From Butyrivibrio sp. XPD2006 (GTDB lineage Bacteria; Bacillota; Clostridia; Lachnospirales; Lachnospiraceae), in the NCBI RefSeq assembly GCF_000420865.1, contig NZ_ATVT01000002.1, positions 310,001-374,000 on the forward strand: a DNA stretch of 64,000 bases, given 5' to 3'. The notes below the pieces were generated by a model, which did no database searches, was not told the origin of the DNA, and was given only the letters and a program-made list of their open reading frames with translations. Shown piece by piece: positions 49,594 to 58,211 of the stretch (position 1 is its first letter; each line of letters begins with the position of its first letter). A program made the position numbers and the translations under genes.

Positions 49594-49624
49594 AAAAAAC
49601 GCGCCCCGCCATGAGCGGAGCGCG
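49594..49624 (-). terminator. Intrinsic terminator of the rhamnose operon
   Basis: Minus-strand stem GCGCGCTCCGC-type arms (49600-49609 with 49615-49624, one mismatch) followed by TTTTTT (49594-49599), about 20 bp after the fucO stop. Confidence 0.88.
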
Positions 49625-49645
49625 CAATAACTGTCAGTCAAAATA

Positions 49646-50791
49646 TTACATGAGCATTCTGAACATCTCGATAACCTGCTCTTTTGTAGCCTCTCTCGGA
49701 TTTCCGGGATAGCATGCATCTGCAAGAGCATCTGTTGCGAGCTGGTCAAGATCCTCTTCTCTGATCTTCTCGTTCTTCTCAGGGATTCCAACGTCCTTGG
49801 AGAGCTGCTTAACAGCGTTAATTGCAGCATCGCGGTACTCTTCCTGGCTCATCTCATCAACACCCTTAACGCCGAGAACTCTTGCGATCTCTCTGTACTT
49901 CTCGCCTGTGTAGTCGCGGTTGAATTCCATTGAGATTGGAAGGAACATAGCGCAGGCAACACCGTGAGGTGTGTCATAGTATGCTGAAAGAGTGTGTGCC
50001 ATAGCGTGGTCGATTCCAAGACCTACGTTTGAGAAGCCCATTCCTGCGATGTACTGAGCCATAGCCATTCCTTTTCTTCCTTCGGGCTTGTTCTCAACTG
50101 CATCACGAAGGTTAGCACCGATGAGCTTGATTGCCTCTAAGTGGAACATATCTGTGAGTTCCCAGGCACCTCTTGTTGTGTAGCCCTCGATAGCATGTGT
50201 AAGTGCATCCATACCTGTTGAAGCTGTAAGGCCCTTAGGCATTGAGCTCATCATATCGGGATCAACGATAGCAACTTCAGGGATATCGTTGGTGTCTACA
50301 CAAACGAATTTACGCTTCTTCTCAACATCTGTGATAACGTAGTTGATCGTAACCTCAGCTGCTGTTCCGGCTGTTGTAGGAACTGCGATTGTAGGAACCG
50401 CATGGTTCTTGGTAGGAGCAACGCCCTCAAGACTTCTTACATCCTCAAACTCAGGGTTTGTGATGATAACGCCGATAGCCTTGGCTGTATCCATTGAGGA
50501 TCCGCCGCCGATGGTGATGATTGAATCTGCACCGCACTCCTTGAATGCCTTAACACCACTCTGAACGTTCTCAATTGTGGGATTGGGCTTGATGTTTGAG
50601 TAAACAGTGTAAGGAATCTTAGCCTCGTCCAAAAGATCTGTAACCTTAGCTGTTACCCCAAACTTGATAAGGTCAGGATCTGAAGCAACGAATACATGCT
50701 TGAATCCTTTCTGCTGAGCAATGCCAACTATCTCCTTGATTGCCCCCGCTCCGTGGTAAGACACGGTGTTTAAAACGATACGATCTGCCAT
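49646..50791 (-). CDS. fucO: Lactaldehyde reductase (iron-containing alcohol dehydrogenase)
   Basis: A 381-residue group III alcohol dehydrogenase. GGGSSMDTAKAIG is the NAD-binding motif; the iron site is in GLGIDHAMAHTLSAYYDTPHGVACA, with conserved histidines. In this operon it reduces L-lactaldehyde, formed by RhaD, to 1,2-propanediol, which regenerates NAD+ during fermentation. AGGAGG precedes the start. Last gene of rhaB-rhaA-rhaD-fucO, 24 bp after rhaD. Confidence 0.92.
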   Translation of the reverse strand: MADRIVLNTVSYHGAGAIKEIVGIAQQKGFKHVFVASDPDLIKFGVTAKVTDLLDEAKIPYTVYSNIKPNPTIENVQSGVKAFKECGADSIITIGGGSSMDTAKAIGVIITNPEFEDVRSLEGVAPTKNHAVPTIAVPTTAGTAAEVTINYVITDVEKKRKFVCVDTNDIPEVAIVDPDMMSSMPKGLTASTGMDALTHAIEGYTTRGAWELTDMFHLEAIKLIGANLRDAVENKPEGRKGMAMAQYIAGMGFSNVGLGIDHAMAHTLSAYYDTPHGVACAMFLPISMEFNRDYTGEKYREIARVLGVKGVDEMSQEEYRDAAINAVKQLSKDVGIPEKNEKIREEDLDQLATDALADACYPGNPREATKEQVIEMFRMLM

Positions 50792-50815
50792 TTTGAAACC
50801 CTCCTTTATATAAAA

Positions 50816-51640
50816 TTATTTTTCAAAAAGAAACTTCTCAGGAAGTGTAACTCCGAAGTCCTTAGCAAGATGTCTGAAATCATCAGGTGTGATGGTCTGT
50901 CTCTTGGCGCCTGTCATGGAAAGAGTCTTAACCAGGATCCCTGCTGACTTCTCAACTGTATGCATAAGGCCGAAGGTCAGGTCAAAGTCCTCTCCTGCTG
51001 CGAACATTCCGTGATGAGCCCAGATTGCAACGTCATATTTCTCCATGAGCTTGCTGGTCTCAACTGCGATCTCTCTACCGCCCGGAACCATCCAGGGCAC
51101 AACGCCGATACCGTCAGGGAATACTACAGGGCACTCTGTTGCCATCTCCCAAAGCTCTCTTGTGAAAGCCTCATCTGTAAGAGGAAGCACAAAGGTAAGA
51201 GCGATGGTGTTGGTTGTATGAGCGTGATAAATTACTCTGTACTTACCGCCTGTTACGCGCTTTTTAACCTCGTGATTCATGAGGTGTGAAGGCAGCTCTG
51301 AGGTAGGTCTTGCACCGCCCTCAAGGCCCCACATAATGCGGTACTTCTCACCCTTGTCATCGATCTCGATGATGCCGAAGCTCTCGGCGGGCTTGATGAT
51401 AACGTTCCTGAAAAACTTACCGGATCCTGTAACCATGAAGAACTCACCTGCAAGGTCAGGGACTGTTGTTCCGATCTCCTTCCACTCGCCTGCAGCAAAT
51501 TCCTCTTTTACCATATCAACTTCTTCAGGCTTCATTCTGTAGGAGAGGTTGCCACCGTTTCTCTCGTGCCATCCCTGCTCCCATCCGTCGTTTGCCATGC
51601 GGATAAAGCCCTGTGTAAACTCTGCGTCTAAAACTTTCAT
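50816..51640 (-). CDS. rhaD: Rhamnulose-1-phosphate aldolase
   Basis: A 274-residue class II (zinc) aldolase that splits L-rhamnulose 1-phosphate into DHAP and L-lactaldehyde. The opening FTQGFIRMANDGWEQGWHERNGGNLSYR is typical of RhaD, and the zinc-binding HAHTTNTIALTF and WAHHGMFAAGEDF motifs are present. The start is placed at 51640 (MKVLDAEF), 12 bp after GGAG; an ATG at 51652 directly abuts that site and is less likely. It lies between rhaA and fucO. Confidence 0.95.
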   Translation of the reverse strand: MKVLDAEFTQGFIRMANDGWEQGWHERNGGNLSYRMKPEEVDMVKEEFAAGEWKEIGTTVPDLAGEFFMVTGSGKFFRNVIIKPAESFGIIEIDDKGEKYRIMWGLEGGARPTSELPSHLMNHEVKKRVTGGKYRVIYHAHTTNTIALTFVLPLTDEAFTRELWEMATECPVVFPDGIGVVPWMVPGGREIAVETSKLMEKYDVAIWAHHGMFAAGEDFDLTFGLMHTVEKSAGILVKTLSMTGAKRQTITPDDFRHLAKDFGVTLPEKFLFEK

Positions 51641-51676
51641 CGTAATACTCATCTCCTATCATTTATCATTCAAAGT

Positions 51677-52939
51677 TCAAACTCTCTTGGAGAGAACTTC
51701 TTTCTCGTATCTTTCAACTTCCTCAAACCACTTGCCGTCTTCCGGAGCGCCACATCTCTTGCAGTACTCGTTCCAAACATCTCCAAACGGCATGGTCTTA
51801 AGCTCTTCCTGTGTGATCATGAGCTTTGTAAACTCCGAATTATCCTGTAACTTCTTAAGCTCCTCATGAGGCATCAGCAAGGCATTCAAAAGAGCTTTCT
51901 GAGTGTTCCTGAAGCCTGTTGCCCAGGCACCGATCCTGTTGATTGATGCATCGAAGTAATCAAGTGCCATGAATACTCTGCCGTCGAGGCCGCCACAGCG
52001 CACGATCTCCTTCGCGATCTCTTTTGTCTCATCATCAAAGAGTACAACGTGGTCTGAATCCCAGCGCACAGGTCTTGTGATGTGAAGTGCGATGTTGGGA
52101 TAGAAAGACAGAAGTGCAGGGATCTTGTCGCTTACAACCTCTGTCGGGTGGTAGTGACCGTTGTCCATAAGCGGAATGCACTTGTCAGAATGTGTTGCGG
52201 CAAAAGACAATGTGAACTCCGCGCTGCCTACTGTATATGACTCTACGCCGATTCCGAAAACCTTGGATTCAACGCAGGGCTTAACCTTGTTAAAATCAAA
52301 GGGCTCTGAGAGGATCTGCTCGATGGAATCCTTGTAGCGGTCTCTCGGTCCCTTGCGGTCTGCAGGGATATCCTTGAAGCCGTCGCCTGTCCAGATGTTC
52401 ATAACGCAGGTCTCGCCAAGCTCCTCAGCGAGGTAATTGGAAATCCTGATGCATGCCTTGCCGTGCTCGATCCAGAACTTTCTGGTCTCCTCATCGGGAG
52501 AAGAAAGAGTGAGCGGATCGCATTTAGGGTGTGAGAAGAATGTAGGGTTGAAGTCACATCCGAGCTTTCTCTCCTTGCAGAAATCTACCCACTTCTTGAA
52601 GTGCTTGGGCTCAAGCTTGTCTCTGTCTACCCATCCGCCGTTCTCATCGTCAAAGATTGCATAGCTTGCGTGAAGATTCATCTTGGCGCGTCCGGGAATC
52701 AGCTTTAAAACCTCGTCGATATCAGCCATGAGCTCCTCGGGAGTTCTTGCTCTTCCGGGATAATTACCTGTTGTCTGGATTCCTCCGGTAAGGGGCTTGC
52801 TCGGGTCTGTGTCAAAACCTCTTACGTCGTCTCCCTGCCAGCAGTGAAGCGCGATCTCAGCCTCTTTAAGCTTCTCGATCGCTTTTTCTGTATCAACGCC
52901 TATTGCAGCGTATCTCTCTTTTGCCTGTTCGTAACTCAT
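51677..52939 (-). CDS. rhaA: L-rhamnose isomerase
   Basis: A 420-residue isomerase converting L-rhamnose to L-rhamnulose. Family features include ALHCWQGDDVRGF near the N-terminus, KMNLHASYA, LGCDFNPTFFSHPKC and the metal-site region LMDNGHYHPTEVVSDKIPALL. Length equals the usual 417-420 residues. CGGAGG precedes the start. Second gene of the rhamnose operon. Confidence 0.97.
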   Translation of the reverse strand: MSYEQAKERYAAIGVDTEKAIEKLKEAEIALHCWQGDDVRGFDTDPSKPLTGGIQTTGNYPGRARTPEELMADIDEVLKLIPGRAKMNLHASYAIFDDENGGWVDRDKLEPKHFKKWVDFCKERKLGCDFNPTFFSHPKCDPLTLSSPDEETRKFWIEHGKACIRISNYLAEELGETCVMNIWTGDGFKDIPADRKGPRDRYKDSIEQILSEPFDFNKVKPCVESKVFGIGVESYTVGSAEFTLSFAATHSDKCIPLMDNGHYHPTEVVSDKIPALLSFYPNIALHITRPVRWDSDHVVLFDDETKEIAKEIVRCGGLDGRVFMALDYFDASINRIGAWATGFRNTQKALLNALLMPHEELKKLQDNSEFTKLMITQEELKTMPFGDVWNEYCKRCGAPEDGKWFEEVERYEKEVLSKRV

Positions 52940-52965
52940 TTCGTGTTTCCTCCGTTTAAATAGTT

Positions 52966-54414
52966 TTATGCTCTGAATTCCTTAATCTCAAAACTGTCAT
53001 AGATCACATCTCTGGCTGCCTTAAGATCAGGAAGCTCTCCTGATGCGATCATCAAAATGGCAATATTTCCGATGGCCGTTCCTTCGATGGGTCCGGCATA
53101 GACTTTAAGACCTGTCGCCTTTGCCGTCATCTCGTTAAGGTAGGCATCCTGGCATCCTCCGCCGATTATATTCACTGAAGTTATCTCTTTTCCTGTGATG
53201 GCGGAAATTTCCTGTATGGTGTCCGCGTAGCATTTTGCAAGTCCGCGATAGACACATTGCATGATTTCTCCCACTTTCTCCGGAACCGGCTGTCCATGCT
53301 CTCTGCAGTGTTCTTTGATGGCATCGATCATGCTCTCGGGCGAAAGAAATGCATCATCATTTACATTTATCTCTGCCCCGAAGTCCGCACATTTCCTTGC
53401 CTCTTCGATGAGGTCCGGGAAGCTGTAATTCCTGCCGTCTGCGTACTTGCTCTTTCTGCCTTCCACGTACTCAGTGCCGTTAAGCTCACGCCTGATGGAC
53501 TGAATGATCCACAGTCCCATGATGTTTTTAAGGAATCTGTATCTGTACCAGGCTCCGCCCTCGTTGGTGAGGTTTGACTGCCTTGCGCTTTCGCTTGTTA
53601 TAGGCTCTTTGTTCTCAAGTCCCAAAAGGCTCCAGGTTCCGCTTGATAAGAACACCGATGAGTCATCCCTTGCAGGAACTGCGAGGAATGCTGAGCCAGT
53701 ATCGTGGGTTGCGGGAAGGATCACCTTTGCATCAAATCCGACTTCTTCCTGTATGTCTTTTGCCAGATTACCGACTGTTGTGCCGGGCATCGAAAGCTCC
53801 CCAAAGAGTCTCTCGGGAAGTCCCAGCCTCTTGATAACTTCCATATCCCAGGTCTTGCCTGCTGCATTTACAAGGTTTGATGTCGTGGCGTTGGTGTATT
53901 CCTGCCTGCGCACGCCTGTCAGCCTGTAGCCCAGGTAATCAGGCATCATCAAAAGAGCCTTAGCCTTCTCTAAAAGCTCCGGGCTCTCTTTCTTAAGAGC
54001 CATCAGCTGATATATCGTGTTGAAGGGCTGCTTCTGAATTCCTGTCCTCTCATAAAGCTCTTTTTCACCGATCAGGGAAAAAACCTCTTCCTCAATGCCC
54101 TCTGTTCGAAGGTCCCTGTAAGCAACCGCATCACCAAGCATCTCCCCGTCTTCATCAAGGAGCACGTAGTCAACGCCCCAGGTGTCGATTCCGATGGCTT
54201 CAGGAATCATGCCCTGAGCCTTGCAGGCCTTAAGTCCGTCTATGATCCCGCTCCAAAGATTATCTGTATCCCACACAAGATGCCCGTTTCTCTGAAGCTG
54301 CCTGTTCTCAAATCTGTGCATTTCCTTAAGCTTCATCTGCCCGTTTTCCAGCCACCCGATTATGTGGCGTCCGCTGGATGCGCCTATGTCAATTGCAAGA
54401 AAATATTTATTCAT
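52966..54414 (-). CDS. rhaB: Rhamnulokinase
   Basis: A 482-residue FGGY-family sugar kinase that phosphorylates L-rhamnulose. The N-terminal ATPase motif FLAIDIGASSGRHIIG, the LPATHDTGSAF segment and VNIIGGGCQDAYLNEMTA near the C-terminus fit RhaB. The start at 54414 follows GGAG with 7-bp spacing; a reading from 54432 has no binding site. First gene of the operon, divergent from an AraC-family regulator. Confidence 0.95.
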   Translation of the reverse strand: MNKYFLAIDIGASSGRHIIGWLENGQMKLKEMHRFENRQLQRNGHLVWDTDNLWSGIIDGLKACKAQGMIPEAIGIDTWGVDYVLLDEDGEMLGDAVAYRDLRTEGIEEEVFSLIGEKELYERTGIQKQPFNTIYQLMALKKESPELLEKAKALLMMPDYLGYRLTGVRRQEYTNATTSNLVNAAGKTWDMEVIKRLGLPERLFGELSMPGTTVGNLAKDIQEEVGFDAKVILPATHDTGSAFLAVPARDDSSVFLSSGTWSLLGLENKEPITSESARQSNLTNEGGAWYRYRFLKNIMGLWIIQSIRRELNGTEYVEGRKSKYADGRNYSFPDLIEEARKCADFGAEINVNDDAFLSPESMIDAIKEHCREHGQPVPEKVGEIMQCVYRGLAKCYADTIQEISAITGKEITSVNIIGGGCQDAYLNEMTAKATGLKVYAGPIEGTAIGNIAILMIASGELPDLKAARDVIYDSFEIKEFRA

Positions 54415-54445
54415 ATCGAAACTCCAATACATTTAGTGTCAACAA

Positions 54446-54454
54446 TGCTATAAT
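54446..54454 (+). promoter_or_regulatory. Extended -10 promoter element of the rhamnose AraC regulator gene
   Basis: TGCTATAAT (TGnTATAAT) lies 82 bp before the chosen start of the regulator. A -10 placed there makes the in-frame ATG at 54455 impossible as a start, supporting 54536. Confidence 0.65.
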
Positions 54455-54535
54455 ATGGGATATGTGAGGGACTTTCTAGGACCAAATCTCTCCCAAAACA
54501 GGACCTTATTTGACATAATTTTTATTGGTGATTTT

Positions 54536-55507
54536 ATGAGAAAAGAACTTGTTGAAACCCTGAGCAAAATGACTGAGGAAGAGGAGCGTATCCTCAAAGA
54601 AAACGGCGCTATTTCAAAAGAGCTTTACACCTCTGAGGATGAGTTTGTCATCGATGCCGCCAAGCTCCTTGAGAAGGGTAAGCTTATTGCGATCCGCCCA
54701 CACACGAGGTTTGCATACTTTCCTGTGCACAGGCACAACTATATAGAAATGCTGGTTATGATAAAGGGGAATCTTACCACGAAGATTGTGGACGGCGATA
54801 CACTCTTTTTATCAGAAGGCGATATCCTGCTGATGAACCGCCACACCAGACACGAGATCATGCCCTGCAGCAGCGATGATATAGCGGTAAACATTATTAT
54901 CCTCCCGGAGTTCTTTTCCAGGAGCGATGTCTCCTACGACCGCGAAAACGTGCTTCGCGACTTCATCATCACTTCGCTGTCGGAGAAAAAAAATCACAGC
55001 GACTATCTTCTGTATCACACAAAAGATATGATCGCTGTGGATAATCTTGTTGAAAATCTTATCTGGACACTCACTTCAGGCCACAAGGGCATGAACCAGA
55101 TTGTAAATACTACGATGAATCTTTTACTGATGAATCTCTCCGCGCTGTCTTCGGATACGTTAAAAGACATGGGCTCCAAGGGCCAGCAGACCACCATCAG
55201 CGCTCTTGAATACATCGATCACAACTATAAGAACGGAACTCTTGAGGAGCTGGCATCTGTCACCGGCTACTCAACAGCTTATTTAAGTCGCCTGTTAAAG
55301 AGCCACACCGGGAGCAATTTCAAGCAGCTCCTGCAGACACGTAAACTCCAGCAAGCCGCATATTATCTGGAGAACACCACACTTACCACCGAGAAGATCA
55401 TCGAGAAGATCGGCTACGAGAACAGCGCTTACTTCTACAGGAAGTTCTCAGAGAAGTACGGTTGCTCACCCAGGGATTACCGTAAGAAGGTCAGTGTGCT
55501 GGGATAG
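54536..55507 (+). CDS. AraC-family regulator of the rhamnose operon
   Basis: A 323-residue regulator: N-terminal cupin (FPVHRHNYIEMLVMIKGNLTTKI, then LSEGDILLMNRHTRHEI), C-terminal helix-turn-helix pair (GTLEELASVTGYSTAYLSRLLKSHTG and LTTEKIIEKIGYENSAYFYRKFSEKYG). The start at 54536 is preferred over 54455, which lies against the promoter's -10. Divergent from rhaB, so it probably senses rhamnose and activates rhaBAD-fucO. Confidence 0.9.
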   Translation: MRKELVETLSKMTEEEERILKENGAISKELYTSEDEFVIDAAKLLEKGKLIAIRPHTRFAYFPVHRHNYIEMLVMIKGNLTTKIVDGDTLFLSEGDILLMNRHTRHEIMPCSSDDIAVNIIILPEFFSRSDVSYDRENVLRDFIITSLSEKKNHSDYLLYHTKDMIAVDNLVENLIWTLTSGHKGMNQIVNTTMNLLLMNLSALSSDTLKDMGSKGQQTTISALEYIDHNYKNGTLEELASVTGYSTAYLSRLLKSHTGSNFKQLLQTRKLQQAAYYLENTTLTTEKIIEKIGYENSAYFYRKFSEKYGCSPRDYRKKVSVLG

Positions 55508-55520
55508 AAAGTTAACCGGC

Positions 55521-57122
55521 TTATCCAAAATCATCCGGAGAATCAAGTTCCATATATCCTATTTCATATTTCCCGTTTCTGTATGAAAGATTAAAGCCCA
55601 TGCTTGCACCGCCTCTTGGAAGAGGCTCTACATAGCATCTTATCGCCGGATTGGTTCCTTCTATGATCTCCGCCCAGTAAACACTTCTCAACATGGTTGT
55701 TGCATCCTCTGTCCACCAGTAGTTTACATAGTCATCTCCCACATCCTCGCTTCTTGTAAGACCGGCTTCCCGGATTGAGTATCTGATGACACATCCATCC
55801 GGCTCTTCGTAGTTTATCGTAAGACACTTTGCACCGTTTTCTCCCTTTGCAAGAGGCAGCTCTGCCTCGTTGTATTTTCCGGAAGAATCTTTATCAAACA
55901 GCCACATATCGCCAAAGGATAAGGGGTCTGTGCTGGTGTCATATGTAAGGGTTACAAGGATCTCTTTTACCCCATCTCCGTCAAGGTCACCGCTCTGTAC
56001 ATGCGGGAAACCCGTCTCCCATCCTATTGGAGTGACCAGTTTGTCGCCATTTCCAAATTCTATCGTATAAACTGCAGTCTCCTCCTGCTCATTCCAGCTT
56101 CTGTTTACCCTGTCATACAGACTGTCACCATCATAATCGCAGTCCATGAATTCTTCCCGCCAGATATATCCCTCACATTCATCAAGATATCCTACATATT
56201 CCCACAGGATAAACGGAGACATATCCGCATCGGCTTCCTCATCTTCCAGCGCAGTATAGTCGGGAAGTTTCCAGTCTTCATAATCGGTATCATTGGTAAC
56301 GAAGATATCTGTCTCATGAAGGAAGTAATAGTGTCCGTCTTCGGATATGAGCATTTCATAGCCCATAGAACCGCCCATGGTCGGAACCACGCAGCTTATA
56401 TACCTTGCGATGGAATCATCTGTCAGCTTAACAAGAGATGTAGTCACACCGCCTGTTTCAGTATCAGCTATGAACAGGTCACGATAGGAATCTTCTCCCA
56501 GAAGCTCCTTCATGGTATCGAGGTCATCCTGCGTAAATGTCTCATCTATGATGTTGGCATTAGTGTAAAACGGCTCATCATCTATATAGTCGCCATCCAC
56601 TGAGACATTCATGCCCAGCCCTTCGACAAAGCCATCAGTGATCACATACAATGCAGCTTCATTGAGCTTGAATCCGATATAGGCCGGTTCACCATCGATG
56701 TCGCCTTCATCAAACTGCTTAAAAACAGCTTCATCATCAGAAACAAAATAGGCTTTTCCGGATACTTCTCCTGAATGAGAATAATAATAAAACTCTCCCG
56801 AGAACTCAAACCCATCTTCGTCCGGGGCAGAAATCTCAATGCTTGCTTCACATGAAGAGTGTACCGCTGTCCTGTTCCATGTTCCCAAAAAATCTGACGG
56901 AGTTGTTACCGCTTTTCTGTTTTCATATAGCGCTGCCAGGTTCTCCGGCAGGAATTCAAGATTGTCATTTGAGGAAAAAGACTCTTTGGCCGCAGCTTCA
57001 TCGGCTGCCTGTTCTGCAATCTTATCTTCTTCAGAAATATCTTTTCCCTGCTGATCACCGTTGCCACAACTGCACAGCATGAGTGATGCCAGCAAGACAG
57101 CGCAAATAATATGCTTCTTCAT
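55521..57122 (-). CDS. Predicted lipoprotein with calcium-binding-like DxDxDG motifs
   Basis: A 533-residue lipoprotein (lipobox LCSC) with an Ala/Glu-rich linker. Residues 75-180 look like a beta-barrel domain (FLGTWNRTAV...); the middle carries DCDYDGDSLYDR and GDLDGDGVKEILVTL, the type found in EF-hand-like or FG-GAP repeats. AAAGG precedes the start. It is convergent with the AraC gene 13 bp away and has no operon partner. It belongs to a loose group of surface lipoproteins in the window; function unknown. Confidence 0.78.
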   Translation of the reverse strand: MKKHIICAVLLASLMLCSCGNGDQQGKDISEEDKIAEQAADEAAAKESFSSNDNLEFLPENLAALYENRKAVTTPSDFLGTWNRTAVHSSCEASIEISAPDEDGFEFSGEFYYYSHSGEVSGKAYFVSDDEAVFKQFDEGDIDGEPAYIGFKLNEAALYVITDGFVEGLGMNVSVDGDYIDDEPFYTNANIIDETFTQDDLDTMKELLGEDSYRDLFIADTETGGVTTSLVKLTDDSIARYISCVVPTMGGSMGYEMLISEDGHYYFLHETDIFVTNDTDYEDWKLPDYTALEDEEADADMSPFILWEYVGYLDECEGYIWREEFMDCDYDGDSLYDRVNRSWNEQEETAVYTIEFGNGDKLVTPIGWETGFPHVQSGDLDGDGVKEILVTLTYDTSTDPLSFGDMWLFDKDSSGKYNEAELPLAKGENGAKCLTINYEEPDGCVIRYSIREAGLTRSEDVGDDYVNYWWTEDATTMLRSVYWAEIIEGTNPAIRCYVEPLPRGGASMGFNLSYRNGKYEIGYMELDSPDDFG

Positions 57123-57218
57123 TTAATTACCTTTAGTCCTATTATTCTATAGATGCTATTATCCTCAATTCGTCTGTATATGGCAAGTTTTAAATGATAA
57201 ATTGACAACAATCGGGAC

Positions 57219-57246
57219 TTGCATTTTTTAAATTTCGTGATATTAT
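57219..57246 (+). promoter_or_regulatory. Promoter of the alpha/beta hydrolase gene
   Basis: TTGCAT (57219-57224) and TATTAT (57241-57246) are 16 bp apart in an AT-rich region, about 50 bp before the start. A second TTGACA at 57202-57207 lies too far upstream to pair with this -10. Confidence 0.6.
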
Positions 57247-57296
57247 ACTTTGTCGGCAAAGAAACATTTTGATTTTTTAGAAGGAAGTAACGTTAT

Positions 57297-58208
57297 ATGG
57301 TAATCGCAATAACAAACATAGTAATACTAGTGGTTTTATATCTTTTAGTCTGTGCAATATTCGCAAGATCAATGGGAATAGTTAAGTGCATCGATCCAAT
57401 CAAGGCATATCAGAAAGAAAACAAAAGACATTTTCTTGATGGCTATAAGAACTGGAAAAGTGAAGAATACATAATAAAATCTTTTGACGGTTATGAACTT
57501 CATACGACTTATATTCCTTCAGCCGTTCCCTCCAAAAGATTTGTCATCCTGGTTCACTCATCAACCTACTGCAGGATCGGAGGAATCAAATACTTTAACA
57601 TATTCAGGAAAATGGGTTATAACGGTATTCTCTTTGATCTTCGCGGTCACGGTGATAACAAAAAGTCTCCGTCAACATGGGGTATCAAGGAAAGCAAGGA
57701 TCTTCTCTGTGTAATAAACGATACTGTTAACCGTTTCGGCGATGATATCAAGATCGGCGTACACGGCGAATGCCTCGGAGGCGTAACTGCTCTTACCGCT
57801 CTTAAGTATCATCCCAATATCTCTTTTGTAATCGCTGACAGCTGCTACAACTCACTTTATTCACTTCTTTGCAAGCTTGCTCAGCAGATAGCACATGTAT
57901 CACCGGTACTTTTTGATCCGGCTGTGATCTTTTTCAAGCTGATGTTCGGATTCTCCTATAAAAAGATCTTTACAAAAGACAGCCTTGGCGGTAATACAGT
58001 TCCGATATGCTTCATTCAAGGCGACAGCGACTGCGTTGTACCTGTATCAGATACTATGGAACTTGAAAGCGCAACTACAGGCTACACTGAAACACACATA
58101 TTTAAAGGCGCCGATCATACCCGTAACATTCTTACTGACGCAGATCGTTACGAGGATATCATCAGGAAATTTTTGTTCAGAGTCAATTTCATGGAGCTTA
58201 TAGCTTAA
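57297..58208 (+). CDS. Membrane-anchored alpha/beta hydrolase with cysteine at the nucleophile position
   Basis: A 303-residue hydrolase with one N-terminal membrane segment (residues 4-24). The fold is clear: FVILVHSSTYC, GYNGILFDLRGHGDN, nucleophile elbow GVHGECLGG, FIQGDSDCVVP with the likely Asp and GADHTRN with His274. The elbow has Cys159 where most relatives have serine (GESMGG), as in dienelactone hydrolase-like enzymes. GGAAG precedes the start. It is convergent with the GH115 gene, 3 bp apart. Substrate unknown; esterase or peptidase-like activity is possible. Confidence 0.82.
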   Translation: MVIAITNIVILVVLYLLVCAIFARSMGIVKCIDPIKAYQKENKRHFLDGYKNWKSEEYIIKSFDGYELHTTYIPSAVPSKRFVILVHSSTYCRIGGIKYFNIFRKMGYNGILFDLRGHGDNKKSPSTWGIKESKDLLCVINDTVNRFGDDIKIGVHGECLGGVTALTALKYHPNISFVIADSCYNSLYSLLCKLAQQIAHVSPVLFDPAVIFFKLMFGFSYKKIFTKDSLGGNTVPICFIQGDSDCVVPVSDTMELESATTGYTETHIFKGADHTRNILTDADRYEDIIRKFLFRVNFMELIA

Positions 58209-58211
58209 GTA

